Origin: Scytonema millei VB511283
Lineage (GTDB): Bacteria > Cyanobacteriota > Cyanobacteriia > Cyanobacteriales > Chroococcidiopsidaceae
DNA length: 64,000 nucleotides
Direction: 5' to 3'
NCBI RefSeq assembly: GCF_000817735.3
Contig: NZ_JTJC03000001.1
Location: 753,710 to 817,709, forward strand
A model generated the notes under the pieces. That model was not told the DNA's origin, ran no database searches, and worked only from the letters and a program-made list of their open reading frames with translations. Both the position numbers and the translations under genes were made by a program. This document shows, one piece after another, positions 7,851 to 17,520 of this stretch. Positions within the stretch are counted from its first letter, which is position 1, and each line of letters starts with the position of its first letter.

Positions 7851-9944
7851 TTGAGAACCAATTGCAGGCGTGCGGGGATGAGGGGCGATCGCGAGTTGGG
7901 GTCTTCCCATGCCAGTTGTCAGGGCGTAGCTTTGTGCCAGCAGCCTCAGCCACAATCTAGGATAGCGGGGTTCTAACCACGGTTGGATCTGGTGCAAAAA
8001 ACTCGGCAACCAGCCGCTAAAACAAAGACTTAGCAAGGCATTCCAGCTAAAGTTAAAGTAACTCAGCAGCCATCGCAGCAGATCTTTAGCTCCAGCTAAT
8101 TCCCAAATCCAGAGCAGCAAGACGGGATTTTTTCTGGCAGCTTTCAGCGCCAAACGATTAAAAGTAAACCAATCAAAGCGGTCTTTAATAAAGCGATCGG
8201 CAACTTCTAAAGGTTCGTCAGTCAACAGTCCGAAGAAATTATTCAGCATCGAGTTGACCCGTTCTGGTGGTAAAAATTTACCCGTGGGAACCATCATGCC
8301 TTTAGAAAACATCCAAGTCACGGCAACATTGCTTTGATAGGCGCGAATTTGATTCAAATCGCTAGCACTGAGCAAATCGTGCTTGAGCGCTGTATCTAAT
8401 AAGGCTGTGAGACGGCTGAGATTGCGGACTAGGGAGCCAAAACCAGTAAAGACGAGGGGAGATTGCAGTGAAGCTGCATCGCCGATCGCGACTAAGCGAT
8501 CGAAAGCAACCGTGCGATCGCGACTCCCAACGCTAAAATGTCCCGGAATATAACCAAACGTAGGTTTTTTCCATACGAGTTTATCGAGGTCGCAACGGCG
8601 ATACTCTGGCAAAATTGTGAAAAAGTCCTCGTACATCTCCAGCAACGAACCAGGATTTTCTCGATTGACTTGATGGTAGTGGAACAAATAAACTGTGATT
8701 TCTTCGCCCGCACCAGGAAATAATTCCCAAATTAACTGTCTTCCCCGCGAAATGTCGCCGTGGCTGTTGAGAACATCGCCATATTGAGCATCCCATACCC
8801 CAGGCTCGAAGCCGCCATTAACGACCGCTCCTACCGTCGGACAGACGCTATCAAAAGCACGACCGCCATTGAGTTGCCAAGCAATCGGAGAAGCCGTTCC
8901 CATTGCATCTACTAAAACTCTGCCACTAGCTTGTTTTTGAGTTTGGCTGGGTAAATGCCGAGCTTGTAACGTAACTTGCGATCGCTCGATATCAGCGCGG
9001 AGAAACTCGGTTTCGTCCCAAATTTCACCCCCCGCAGCTTTTAACTTTTCTCCACACAGCCGCAGCAGCCTTTCTGCATCTAAGGCTATATTCAGCACCG
9101 TTGGAGTATGAAGGATCGGTGCTTTTAAATGGGGTGGATTGTTCCCATCAAAAAACTTATTAAATCCGTCTTTATATTCTCGTGCAATAACGCTTTCGCA
9201 TTCTGCGGGAGTTAGCAAACCCAGGTCGATTAAACTTTGTAATTCCGTGCGAGAGATATTCCACTCCCGATTCATCCGTCCAAATGGCAAACGCTCCAAC
9301 AACAACACGCGATAACCCAGTTGCGCCATCACCGCCGCATGAATCACTCCTAATGCGCCACCGATGTAAATGAGATCGTAGGATGGCTGTAGAGGCGTTA
9401 CATGTAACGTCTCTACATTCTTTTTAGAAAACACAACTTGACGCGGCTGCTGCGGATTCTGCACTCCTTCGCGCCACCTTTGCTCCCACCAGTAAACTCG
9501 CTTGAGATCGTATTCGCCATTAGGTATCTGCTGAAAATACTTGACGGTGAGGGGGTAGTGGGGAGCAAGCGCCTCAAAAATAGACTGTTGGGATAAATCT
9601 ATCGCTGGTGGTGCGGGATAGTGATGCGGAAACTTGGCTCTAATCTGCTTTACAAGACTTTGCAGAATTTGCCGTTCTCCTGGTAGGGGACAATCTGCCC
9701 AACGGAAAACCTTGAGATATGTAGTACGCTGTACAGACCAAACAAAAGCGGAGATCTCCCCTAGCTTTTTTGCCGTTGGATCTGAAATATTTGTCTTTAT
9801 CGCTGTATCTATAGGTATCTGCAAGCGAAAACCTTCAGGAGCGATCGCTTTTTGCCCGATTCCTGGTTCAAATTCCGCTTGCAACCAGTTCCGAACGACA
9901 GATGTGTCTGGTGTGGGGATTTCAATATACAAGAGTTCTTTCAT
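7833..9944 (-). CDS. cruA: Lycopene cyclase family protein, CruA type
   Basis: 703-residue FAD-dependent enzyme of the CruA/CruP group, which cyclises the ends of lycopene in cyanobacteria that lack CrtL. The dinucleotide-binding motif is YIGGALGVIHAAV followed by LGYRVLLLER. The group signature RMNREWNISR follows directly, and a second FAD-contact motif AIGDAASLQSPL lies in the C-terminal half. The length and the long C-terminal extension (WIWELAGAKDLLRWLLSYFNFSWNAL) fit CruA rather than the shorter CruP. CruP remains possible. The C-terminal few residues run into an intergenic repeat, and a 30-bp palindrome sits in frame near residue 180. Confidence 0.78.
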   Translation of the reverse strand: MKELLYIEIPTPDTSVVRNWLQAEFEPGIGQKAIAPEGFRLQIPIDTAIKTNISDPTAKKLGEISAFVWSVQRTTYLKVFRWADCPLPGERQILQSLVKQIRAKFPHHYPAPPAIDLSQQSIFEALAPHYPLTVKYFQQIPNGEYDLKRVYWWEQRWREGVQNPQQPRQVVFSKKNVETLHVTPLQPSYDLIYIGGALGVIHAAVMAQLGYRVLLLERLPFGRMNREWNISRTELQSLIDLGLLTPAECESVIAREYKDGFNKFFDGNNPPHLKAPILHTPTVLNIALDAERLLRLCGEKLKAAGGEIWDETEFLRADIERSQVTLQARHLPSQTQKQASGRVLVDAMGTASPIAWQLNGGRAFDSVCPTVGAVVNGGFEPGVWDAQYGDVLNSHGDISRGRQLIWELFPGAGEEITVYLFHYHQVNRENPGSLLEMYEDFFTILPEYRRCDLDKLVWKKPTFGYIPGHFSVGSRDRTVAFDRLVAIGDAASLQSPLVFTGFGSLVRNLSRLTALLDTALKHDLLSASDLNQIRAYQSNVAVTWMFSKGMMVPTGKFLPPERVNSMLNNFFGLLTDEPLEVADRFIKDRFDWFTFNRLALKAARKNPVLLLWIWELAGAKDLLRWLLSYFNFSWNALLSLCFSGWLPSFLHQIQPWLEPRYPRLWLRLLAQSYALTTGMGRPQLAIAPHPRTPAIGSQDVVSS
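9388..9417. repeat. 30-bp palindrome inside cruA
   Basis: TGTAGAGGCGTTACATGTAA followed by CGTCTCTACA is a near-perfect palindrome with one mismatched pair. It is translated in frame as part of a loop between the N-terminal region and the FAD-binding core, so it looks like an inserted small repeat. Confidence 0.8.
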
Positions 9945-10108
9945 CTTGGCGCTTTTGTCTAGGGGTAAACTACCAATTTGGACAGAGGTGACAAGGGTTT
10001 AGACTAGGCTAAGCTTGCCAAAAATAAGCTTGCTTAGAACAAGTTTAAGAAAATTTACAATTGTGTTTGGATTTATTAAAACAGTTTTTCATCTTGTAAA
10101 CTCCCGCC

Positions 10109-10342
10109 ATGCATTATCCCATCCCAACCAGCCCCGAAGAAATTATTAATCTCAGACAAAAACCAATTAGCGATGAATTGGTAGCCACTGCGATCGCGGG
10201 TGTCATCCAATTCGTCCGTTCCCAAGGACAATCTTTAGAACAGCTAACTGCCCAACTGCTTGCAGATGATAGCTTATTAGACGATCGCCAGCGCCGCAGG
10301 CTGAGCGAGATTGTCACCCAGGCGTGGGAAAAATTTGCATAA
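10109..10342 (+). CDS. Conserved-looking small protein, 77 aa
   Basis: A 77-residue soluble protein, all-alpha by appearance (DELVATAIAGVIQFVRSQGQ, then LTAQLLADDSLLDDRQRRRL). Cyanobacterial genomes carry small helical proteins of this size and start (MHYPIPTSPEEI), but I cannot give a family name. The ATG is preceded by CTTGTAAACTCCCGCC without a strong ribosome site. It is convergent with the porin gene 10 bp downstream. Function unknown. Confidence 0.6.
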   Translation: MHYPIPTSPEEIINLRQKPISDELVATAIAGVIQFVRSQGQSLEQLTAQLLADDSLLDDRQRRRLSEIVTQAWEKFA

Positions 10343-10352
10343 TCTGTTGCGA

Positions 10353-12095
10353 TTAAAATTCAAAAGCAGTGCGGATTGTCCCAATGATAATGTCTTCGTT
10401 CTCAGTATTATGATTTGGAGCTGTCAGCCAAATCAAACCAGGGGTGATGGAGATATTATCTGTAACTTGATGTTTGTAAAAGCTTTCAATGTGGATTGAC
10501 GTATTAGGGTCGCTGGATTGCCCTACCGCTCTCAAACTGCTACTCGTACCAGTTAATTTCGGTTGCATTCCAATAATAATTCCGCCGAGATTGCCTTCTT
10601 TGCCCAGATCGGGAAATCCGAAGGTGATGGCGTAATTCCAAATCGATGCATCTCCCAAACCGATCGCACGGGCAGCAGTATAGCCCACCCAGCCACCGAT
10701 CGCAAAATTCTCGCTAATTCTGTAACTGGCTTCAATGCCATAGGAGTTACCGACTACAGGCAGTTCGAGATCTGGCGTGCCGATTTGAGTTAAATTAGCT
10801 GCCGTGCTACCCGTACCTGTATCTAGACCTTGACCAGCACCTCCATAAGAATGAATATAAGTCAAGCCGACAGCAAGGCGATCGCTGGGCGTTAGAGTTA
10901 ATTGCGCGATCGCACCGTAATCGCCGTTAAATAGTCCCGCACCAGCTGCCGGATTGTTAGCATCTCCAGCTAGATAAGCGAAATCGAAACTCATCGCCTC
11001 AGATAACTGTAACCTCGCTCCAATTCCCGTGTTGCTATTGGGGACGCGATAAATGGGATTGCGTCGCCCAAAGCGAGAAATTGCCCCCGTATCGCTGTCT
11101 TCAAACAAGGGATTGATGACATCGGTAAAATCATCGCTGTCTGAATCGTTGAATTGGAACAACAGCGTGATTTTTTCACCCACTGGTAGTTCATATTCTA
11201 GGCTCCCCAGTTCCACGCTTCCTTCGGTGTTCGAGTCAAAACCCAAACGCCCTTCATCTGTTGGTAAGTCAAATTGCTCGAAGTTGCCAAAATCCAGCCT
11301 AGTAGTCAGCGTATCCTTTCCAGTAAAACTGGTTTCAAAAGCAAGTCTGGCTCGGCTTTGCAGCACTGTATTGTTGTCGTCGCCATTGTCCTCGCCCCCT
11401 CCGCCAAAAGCATCGCTGAGGGCAAAAATTACCGTTCCTTCTAGTTTAGTGGTGGTAGAGAATTGATTAGATTCTAAGTGAGCTGTCTGTACCTCTAAGC
11501 GATCGACTCGCCCGCGTAGAGTTGCCAGTTCGGTAGCAAAATCAGTTTGCAGTTTTTGTAGGGTGGCTAAATCTGTTTGAGTTATCGGATTGCCAGCCGC
11601 GATCTGTTCGTTGATTCTTGCTAATGCTGCATTCAACCCCGCCGCAAATTCATACCGCGTCATTGCCCGATCGCCTCTAAACGTGCTGTCGGAATAGCCA
11701 GCAATGACTCCGTAGCGCTCCACTAAAGATTGCAAGGCTTGAAAAGCCCAATCGCTAGGCTGGATATCAGATAGCTGCGAAACAGATGTGACTTGGCTCA
11801 TTTGAAGATCCCCCCTTCGCCCCCCTTGATAAGGGGAGTTGGGGGGATCTTCACGATCGCGACGATCGGCGATCGAAATTAGTTTTTTATTCTGGTTAAT
11901 GTTATCGATGATACTAGTCCTTAAGGGGATGTGTTTTGGATAAAAGTTATTTTTTATACTTTGACGAGCGTTGCTATTCGGGTTAATTTGTGTATCTTGC
12001 AGAATTTGTTCGGCTCTGACTGTAGGAGAAAGCAATAATTCGATTGCTAGAGGAGCGACGCTCAAAATTAGTTTTTTTATCAAAGTTTGGGTCAT
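10353..12095 (-). CDS. SLH-domain outer-membrane porin (iron-uptake porin / OprB type)
   Basis: 580 residues. Signal peptide about 1-29, then an SLH domain (DIQPSDWAFQALQSLVERYG, then GDRAMTRYEFAAGL) of the kind that anchors cyanobacterial porins to pyruvylated cell-wall glycan, a short coiled coil (about 155-210), and a C-terminal beta-barrel of about 370 residues ending in the aromatic FEF typical of outer-membrane proteins. It belongs to the iron uptake porin group that includes Synechocystis slr1841/slr1908. Transport of iron or small solutes is a family-level statement. About 15 residues between the signal peptide and the SLH domain (DPPNSPYQGGRRGD) are coded by a palindromic repeat at 11804-11852. 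Confidence 0.88.
   Translation of the reverse strand: MTQTLIKKLILSVAPLAIELLLSPTVRAEQILQDTQINPNSNARQSIKNNFYPKHIPLRTSIIDNINQNKKLISIADRRDREDPPNSPYQGGRRGDLQMSQVTSVSQLSDIQPSDWAFQALQSLVERYGVIAGYSDSTFRGDRAMTRYEFAAGLNAALARINEQIAAGNPITQTDLATLQKLQTDFATELATLRGRVDRLEVQTAHLESNQFSTTTKLEGTVIFALSDAFGGGGEDNGDDNNTVLQSRARLAFETSFTGKDTLTTRLDFGNFEQFDLPTDEGRLGFDSNTEGSVELGSLEYELPVGEKITLLFQFNDSDSDDFTDVINPLFEDSDTGAISRFGRRNPIYRVPNSNTGIGARLQLSEAMSFDFAYLAGDANNPAAGAGLFNGDYGAIAQLTLTPSDRLAVGLTYIHSYGGAGQGLDTGTGSTAANLTQIGTPDLELPVVGNSYGIEASYRISENFAIGGWVGYTAARAIGLGDASIWNYAITFGFPDLGKEGNLGGIIIGMQPKLTGTSSSLRAVGQSSDPNTSIHIESFYKHQVTDNISITPGLIWLTAPNHNTENEDIIIGTIRTAFEF
11804..11852. repeat. GATCCCCCC-type palindrome inside the porin gene
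   Basis: GAAGATCCCCCCTTCGCCCC then CCTTGATAAGGGGAGTTGGG and GGGATCTTC: a long inverted repeat of a type widespread in cyanobacterial genomes, normally intergenic. It is in frame between signal peptide and SLH domain. Confidence 0.85.
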
Positions 12096-12486
12096 GTTTA
12101 CTATTTTTATTTATTTTTTAAAATTAAAGCAACTATATTTGAAATTTCGTAAAATAATTAGGTTTTCAAAGGATTTCTGAAGCATCTTCGGATAATTTCG
12201 AGCGAATAACCTCTCTTTTGATTTTTACAAGTGCAAAAATAAAAGATTTCAAAAACTTCAAAATTACGTTGGCAAAAACACTATAAATCAATCTATGAAA
12301 AAAGTTAGATTGAGGTAAAAACTTCTGCCTTCCATCCCAGGGTAGATACTTAGAGAAGAAATTAAATCTACTTTAAGAAGATGTTAGTCTCTGATTAAGC
12401 ACGGGCGATCGCTATCATCAGTTGAGTGAAACAATCACTCAGTACAGGTCGTCATACCGCACATTAGTTGGTGACTAGGAGGAAAG
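12096..12486. other. Divergent intergenic region, porin / SLC13 permease
   Basis: 391 bp, AT-rich near the porin side. I see no ORF, RNA gene or clear operator. It must hold the promoters of both divergent genes. A strong ribosome site, CTAGGAGGAAAG, precedes the permease ATG. Confidence 0.55.
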
Positions 12487-13992
12487 ATGAGTAAAGCTGC
12501 TGCCACTCAAAAGGCAGGTGGCAAGGAGCGACTAAGCACAACTAGCATTTGGTCGCGGATTGAGAGCAAGCGCCCTCTACCTAAAACTCCCTCACGTCAG
12601 CGACGGTTTCGTTGGGTGGTTGATGCCGTACTGCCTTTGGTGCTGACTCTCATAGCAGGAATCGCCATTCTTCTACCGAGTTCGCTGCCAACAGAGGCGC
12701 GATTATCTCTATTTGCCTTCGCCCTAGCGGTAATTTTGTGGTCAACTACAACCATAAATGCAGCATACGTTGCTCTGGCAACGGTGGTGTTGCTGATATT
12801 ATCTGGTGGTAGCGAACAAGAAGCATTGTTTGAGGCACTGGAATCAGACGTAATTTGGCTGATGATCGGTGCTTTCATTTTAGGTGGAGCCGTACAGCAA
12901 ACTGGTTTAGCGGCAAGATTAACGCAGCTAGTCGTCAGTCGCGCCCGTAACGTCAACGGCGTGTTTTGGCTGTTGACAACTATATTAATTCCCTTGTCCT
13001 TCGTCATTCCTTCCACTTCTGGTAGAGCAGCTGTAGTCATTCCCGTATTTCGCAGCATTGCTAACGCCGCAGGCGATCGCCGCATTACCCGTGCGATGGC
13101 GCTACTGATGCCGACAATTATTTTAGTTGCCACAATTTCTACTTCGATCGGTGCTGGTTCCCATCTGATCGCGATCGACTTGTTAGACGAAATTGCTGAT
13201 GTCAAGCTCTCCTACGCGCAGTGGGCGCTTTATGGCGTGCCGTTTGGAGTTGTCGCCAGTTATATCTCTTGCTGGGTAATTTTGCGCTTATTTTTAGACA
13301 AAAATCGCCGCCAGCGCCAACTTCAGATTCCTTATCAGCAAAAAAAACCCTTTTCTACAGCAGAACGAACAACGCTGCTTGTCGTTCTGGTCATGGTAGG
13401 GCTATGGCTGACGGAAAGTTGGCACGGGTTGGAAATTGCCACCGTCACGGTGATTGGGGCTTTGGTACTAACTGCGCCTAGAATTGGAGTCATTAGCTGG
13501 AAAGATGGACTGAAAGCAGTTTCTTGGAACTTAATTGTATTTGTAGGTGCAGCTTTAGTTTTAGGTGAGGCATTGATTGAGTCTGATGCAGCCCAGTGGA
13601 TTATCAATCATTTATTTGCCGCAAGTGGAATTGCTGGCACAGAATCGCGCCTCTTGATCTTGCTCGTATTATCTCTAATTGCCCTGACTTCCCACATTTA
13701 CATGACTTCGCATACAGCTAGAGCTGTAGCTCTAGTCCCAGCGCTGTTATATCTAGGCAACAGCTTGCAGCTCAATCCCGTAGCGGTTTTATTCCTCAGC
13801 AACGTTGGCATGGACTACTGTTTGACTTTTCCCGTCAGTTCCAAAGCACTGCTGATGTTTCAAGAATTAGAAGGCGAAACCTACAAACCAGCAGATTTGT
13901 TGCGTCTGAGTTCCGTACTCTTGCTAGTTCATTTGGGACTGATCGTGGTGTTCTACTACGGCTATTGGCAATGGATTGGGTTGAGGTTGTGA
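12487..13992 (+). CDS. SLC13/DASS-type permease
   Basis: 501 residues, about 11-12 membrane helices after a 45-residue charged cytoplasmic N-terminus. It resembles the divalent anion:Na+ symporter (SLC13) group. The two helical hairpins that carry SNT motifs in canonical members read here as IPSTSGRAAVVIP (about 175) and TSHTARAVALVP (about 415). The transported anion is therefore uncertain: sulfate, a dicarboxylate, or another organic acid. A clear AGGAGG ribosome site sets the start. Downstream on the same strand are a sensor kinase (111-bp gap) and glycerate kinase, which could point to an organic-acid substrate. That link is inference. Confidence 0.8.
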   Translation: MSKAAATQKAGGKERLSTTSIWSRIESKRPLPKTPSRQRRFRWVVDAVLPLVLTLIAGIAILLPSSLPTEARLSLFAFALAVILWSTTTINAAYVALATVVLLILSGGSEQEALFEALESDVIWLMIGAFILGGAVQQTGLAARLTQLVVSRARNVNGVFWLLTTILIPLSFVIPSTSGRAAVVIPVFRSIANAAGDRRITRAMALLMPTIILVATISTSIGAGSHLIAIDLLDEIADVKLSYAQWALYGVPFGVVASYISCWVILRLFLDKNRRQRQLQIPYQQKKPFSTAERTTLLVVLVMVGLWLTESWHGLEIATVTVIGALVLTAPRIGVISWKDGLKAVSWNLIVFVGAALVLGEALIESDAAQWIINHLFAASGIAGTESRLLILLVLSLIALTSHIYMTSHTARAVALVPALLYLGNSLQLNPVAVLFLSNVGMDYCLTFPVSSKALLMFQELEGETYKPADLLRLSSVLLLVHLGLIVVFYYGYWQWIGLRL

Positions 13993-14102
13993 CAGTTATC
14001 AGCGATCGGTGACCAGTGACCAGTGGTTTTTCCTCTGCCCCTGAAGCTCTCTCAGCTCTCTGACTCTGCTCGTGCGCTCTCTACTCCCTGCTCCCTTAAA
14101 TC

Positions 14103-15581
14103 ATGAACTTAAGAAAGAAACTATTAACAACATTTAGCGGGTTGGCGCTGCTGGCGCTGGCAACGGCAGGTGTGACTGTGTGGGCGATCGCGCAGTGGCA
14201 AAATAGCGAACGTAGATTGCAAGGGCATTACCAACGTAGTTTGTTACTTGAGAGCGTGCGAACGGCAACTTTTCGCGCTTTTAAAGAAGTTCCTGACGCG
14301 ATTATTAGCAATGACATAGACGCACGACAAGAATTTGAAGCTTTTCTCAAACCAGCAGAAGCAGATTTTAAGCGCTGGGCAGAATTAGCTGATACAGAGG
14401 CAGAACGAAAACAAGTTCAGCAAGTCCGTAACGCATACCTGGCTCTGATACAGGATGCCCGCGATGCCTTTAGATTAGTAGAACAAGGTCAGCGCGATCG
14501 CGCCTTTACAGTTTTAGAAAAACAACTAGAAGACATAGACTTTATCAGGTTTGAGCAAGTCACTCAACAAGCCGTTGCTTCGGATCGCCAAAATCGCCAA
14601 ATCATCACTCAACAAACACAAAATACGCGGCAAACTGCGCAATTAGTTTTAGCGATCGCGGCTTTTGGCACTATTTCATTGATATTACTTCTCGCAGCTT
14701 ATTTAGCTTCTGACTTATTTGCACCATTGCGAGAAGTGGAAAATGCACTAGACGACGCAGCTAAGGGAGACTTCAAACGCCGTCTCAGTGAAGAACGTCA
14801 AGATGAGCTAGGAGCAGTCAGCCGAGCTTTCAATCGCATGATGGAGGTGATGGCAGAACGGCAGCAGGTTGCGGGTTTGGCTGCCGTTCCTAATGGTGTT
14901 GTTAAAGATGGCGTAGAAGATTCTGCTTGGCAGCATTTGCCTTCACGAGTCACTTTGCATCGATTATTGTCGCAATTGCGATCGCGAGTGACTCAGTTAC
15001 AGCACCACAATGGTTTTAAGGGCAACGAAGAATTTGACGGGCAACAACAGGCGGCGATCGGACAGCTCGACTTGCTATTACAAGCCGTGTCGCGAATTAC
15101 TGATTTTGGCTTTCCCTTAGATTTGAATCTTGCCCGTACCGATGTCAGAGCGCTGCTTTACGATCTGCTGCTGCGATTTCAATCCGAATTCGTCGAACGC
15201 GCCGTGAGCATCGATCTAGATATTGCTCCAGAAGTCAGTTATGCAGTTGTCGATCGCCCGAAGTTACGAGAGGTTTTGAGCGAACTCGTACGGAATGCCT
15301 TAGCAGCGTTGCCAGAACAAGGTGGACGTATTGGTTTGCGGACGCGCATCGATCCCGATGCCACGAATCTCTTAATTGAAGTCGCTGACAACGGCAAGGG
15401 AATTCAACAACCCGCGATCGAACGGGTTTTTTCTCCCACAGTCACTACCAACGGTCAGCGTGCAGGTGTGGGACTTACCTTAAGCAAAGCAGTCATCGAA
15501 CAGCATGGAGGTCAACTCACTATTGATAGCGAACCCGCTCAGGGGACATACGTACAGATTTCATTGCCACTACGAGAGTAG
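14103..15581 (+). CDS. Membrane sensor kinase with HAMP domain; phosphoacceptor region atypical
   Basis: 492 residues. Transmembrane helix 1 (about 8-30), a 150-residue periplasmic helical region, helix 2 (about 180-203), then a HAMP domain (APLREVENALDDAAKGDFKRR to about 255) and a C-terminal HATPase_c domain with N box (ELVRNALAAL), G1 box (DNGKGI) and G2 box (GVGLTLSKA). The segment between HAMP and ATPase, where a HisKA helix with an H-E-L-R/N-P motif should be, has only histidines in loose contexts (LHRLLSQLRSRV, then QLQHHNG). It may use a divergent phosphoacceptor or act as an unusual kinase. No response regulator lies beside it. Confidence 0.82.
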   Translation: MNLRKKLLTTFSGLALLALATAGVTVWAIAQWQNSERRLQGHYQRSLLLESVRTATFRAFKEVPDAIISNDIDARQEFEAFLKPAEADFKRWAELADTEAERKQVQQVRNAYLALIQDARDAFRLVEQGQRDRAFTVLEKQLEDIDFIRFEQVTQQAVASDRQNRQIITQQTQNTRQTAQLVLAIAAFGTISLILLLAAYLASDLFAPLREVENALDDAAKGDFKRRLSEERQDELGAVSRAFNRMMEVMAERQQVAGLAAVPNGVVKDGVEDSAWQHLPSRVTLHRLLSQLRSRVTQLQHHNGFKGNEEFDGQQQAAIGQLDLLLQAVSRITDFGFPLDLNLARTDVRALLYDLLLRFQSEFVERAVSIDLDIAPEVSYAVVDRPKLREVLSELVRNALAALPEQGGRIGLRTRIDPDATNLLIEVADNGKGIQQPAIERVFSPTVTTNGQRAGVGLTLSKAVIEQHGGQLTIDSEPAQGTYVQISLPLRE

Positions 15582-15661
15582 ATATCAGTGACCAGTGACC
15601 AGTGACTAGAACAAAACTCAGAATCTAGTGACTAGCCACTCATTCATCACAGGAGATAATT

Positions 15662-16825
15662 ATGACCTTACGTATTTTGATTGCACCTTCGGGATTTAAA
15701 GAGAGTTTGGAAGCCGATGAGGTAGCAGATTGTATTGAATCGGGAATTTTGCGAGTTTTACCCGATGCTACTATCCACAAAGCTCCTTTAGTCGATGGTG
15801 GAGAAGGTTTCACCAAAGCCCTCGTAACCGCCACGGGCGGGACTTTACACCATCTGACGGTTGCTGGTCCTGTCGGACAACCTGTAGATTCGTACTTTGG
15901 GTTTCTGGGTAATACTCAGACAAAAACTGCTGTCTTAGAGATGGCAGCAGCGGCAGGACTGAGATTAGTACCGCATCACGAACGTAATCCGTTAGTGACA
16001 ACAACCTATGGCGTGGGAGAACTGATTAAAGCAGCACTAGATGCTGGTGCAGAACGGATACTGGTTGGTTGTGGCGATTCGGGTACGAATGATGGTGGTG
16101 CGGGGATGGTGCAAGCTCTAGGAGTACGCCTGTTAGATGCAGATGGGAAGGAACTCGATCGCGGTGGTGGCGAACTGATAAAACTAGAACGCATCGATCT
16201 TAAAGGTCGCGATCGCCGTTTGGGATCGGTACAAATTGATGTGGCGTGTAACTGGCACAATCTGTTGTGTGGCGAAAAAGGTGTAGCGCGAGTATTTGGA
16301 CCTCAAAAAGGTGCTTCACCAGAAACTGTGGAGCAGCTAGCCGCAGCACTTGATAATTATGCTGCTATCATCGAACGCGACATGGGTATAGACGTGCGAG
16401 AAATGCCTGGAAGTGGTGCTTCTGGTGGCTTGGGTACGGGCTTGTATGCTTTATTAGGGGCAAAATTGCATCCTCGCTATGACATTGTGATGCAATATCT
16501 CCACCTCGATCGCTTATTAGAAGATGCCGATCTGGTGATTACAGCGGAGGGAAGTATTGACTTTCAAACTCCACGCGGCAAAATTCCGGCAGAAGTGGCA
16601 CAAAGAGCCAAGAAATATCAGTTACCAGTTATTGCCCTTGCCGGAACCATCGGGCGTGATGCTGAGGTAAATTTTGATTGCGGCATCGACTCGTTTGAAA
16701 GCATTCTCGATACACCCTGTAGTTTAGGAGATGCGATCGCCAATGCTCCAGAACTCGTTACTAAGGCTGCCGAACGGGTTGTCCGCTCTGTTTTAGTAGG
16801 ACAGAAATTAGCAACTGGAAGTTAG
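15662..16825 (+). CDS. Glycerate kinase (GlxK/GarK family)
   Basis: 387 residues, the usual length of the type I glycerate kinases (glycerate 2-kinase in characterised bacterial members), which phosphorylate D-glycerate with ATP. Visible family motifs: IAPSGFKESL at the start, LVDGGEGF near 42, VGCGDSGTNDGGAG near 138-151, and GSGASGGLG near 252. A good AGGAG site precedes the ATG. In cyanobacteria this reaction can feed glyoxylate- or glycolate-derived glycerate into central metabolism. Classical photorespiratory glycerate 3-kinase (GLYK) is a different family. The last bases overlap the convergent gene at 16822 by 4 nt. Confidence 0.9.
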   Translation: MTLRILIAPSGFKESLEADEVADCIESGILRVLPDATIHKAPLVDGGEGFTKALVTATGGTLHHLTVAGPVGQPVDSYFGFLGNTQTKTAVLEMAAAAGLRLVPHHERNPLVTTTYGVGELIKAALDAGAERILVGCGDSGTNDGGAGMVQALGVRLLDADGKELDRGGGELIKLERIDLKGRDRRLGSVQIDVACNWHNLLCGEKGVARVFGPQKGASPETVEQLAAALDNYAAIIERDMGIDVREMPGSGASGGLGTGLYALLGAKLHPRYDIVMQYLHLDRLLEDADLVITAEGSIDFQTPRGKIPAEVAQRAKKYQLPVIALAGTIGRDAEVNFDCGIDSFESILDTPCSLGDAIANAPELVTKAAERVVRSVLVGQKLATGS

Positions 16826-17106
16826 AAAATAGCGGGAGGAACTGAGGAGGCTGAGGAAGGGTTAGGATTCCCAACTTCCTGTTTCTCTCGATGCCCCGAC
16901 TTTGGTTTCAGGAACAACCAAGCGATGAAGAAAAAGGCTGCTGTAAACAGCTGGAGCGTATCTACGCTCGATAGGGAGCCATCAGAGAAAGAAGCAATGC
17001 TTCGGTCAATGATGCCAAACAACCAAAAAGATATTCCCAAGAACCAAATCCCGTTTCTGAGATAACTCAAAAAGATAGATGCTTCCGATGGTGAGCGCTC
17101 GCTCAT
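16822..17106 (-). CDS. Small two-helix membrane protein
   Basis: 94 residues: a charged N-terminus, membrane segments at about 16-33 and 48-66, and a Lys/Glu/Ser-rich tail. The pair of helices with a short loop recalls YiaA/YiaB-type inner-membrane proteins, but the match is only general and I would not name it. The stop codon overlaps the convergent glycerate kinase gene by 4 nt. The tail is coded by sequence close to intergenic repeats, so the true end may have drifted. Confidence 0.5.
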   Translation of the reverse strand: MSERSPSEASIFLSYLRNGIWFLGISFWLFGIIDRSIASFSDGSLSSVDTLQLFTAAFFFIAWLFLKPKSGHREKQEVGNPNPSSASSVPPAIF

Positions 17107-17520
17107 AACTTTATTCCTATAAATTCAACGAGTCATTGATTGGGCAGCAATGTACGGACTTTTCGGTTAAATTCTCTGTCTGGCTTTGCCTCCAGATTAA
17201 GAAATATCTCTTTTAACCGCCATTGTTCTAAAGAAGTATTTCATCAGCTTGACAAGTTTACCGTTGTTTGTATCGTATTCTATCTCATCAAGACAGATTT
17301 GCCCGTTGCCAACAGGAATATTTGCTTGAATTTATGGTTTTGGTGATGATTTCTTGACCAGCGATCGGTGACTAGTGACTAGTGGCTGGTGACTAGAAAA
17401 GATTCCAGCCAAAGCGTCATCGGTTCCACCAGCCACTTCTCAATAACCGTCTTCACGGAGTGTAGCGCCAGCATTTACCATCAACCGTCAACTGTCAACT
17501 GTCAACCAACAACTAACCAA
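17107..17520. other. Repeat-containing intergenic region
   Basis: 414 bp. 17107-17350 has no convincing gene: an open frame at 17140-17346 has no ribosome site and an unlikely composition. 17355-17520 is repeats (GTGACTAGTGACTAGTGGCTG, GTCAACTGTCAACTGTCAAC) around a small unit with TCTTCACGGAGTGTAGCGCC. Confidence 0.6.

Noticed and set aside
12597-13205. 202-codon minus-strand frame
   Set aside because: Shadow of the SLC13 permease: Ser/Ala/Thr-rich product with no structure.
17140-17346. 68-codon plus-strand frame
   Set aside because: No ribosome site, unlikely composition, and it lies in a repeat-bearing gap.
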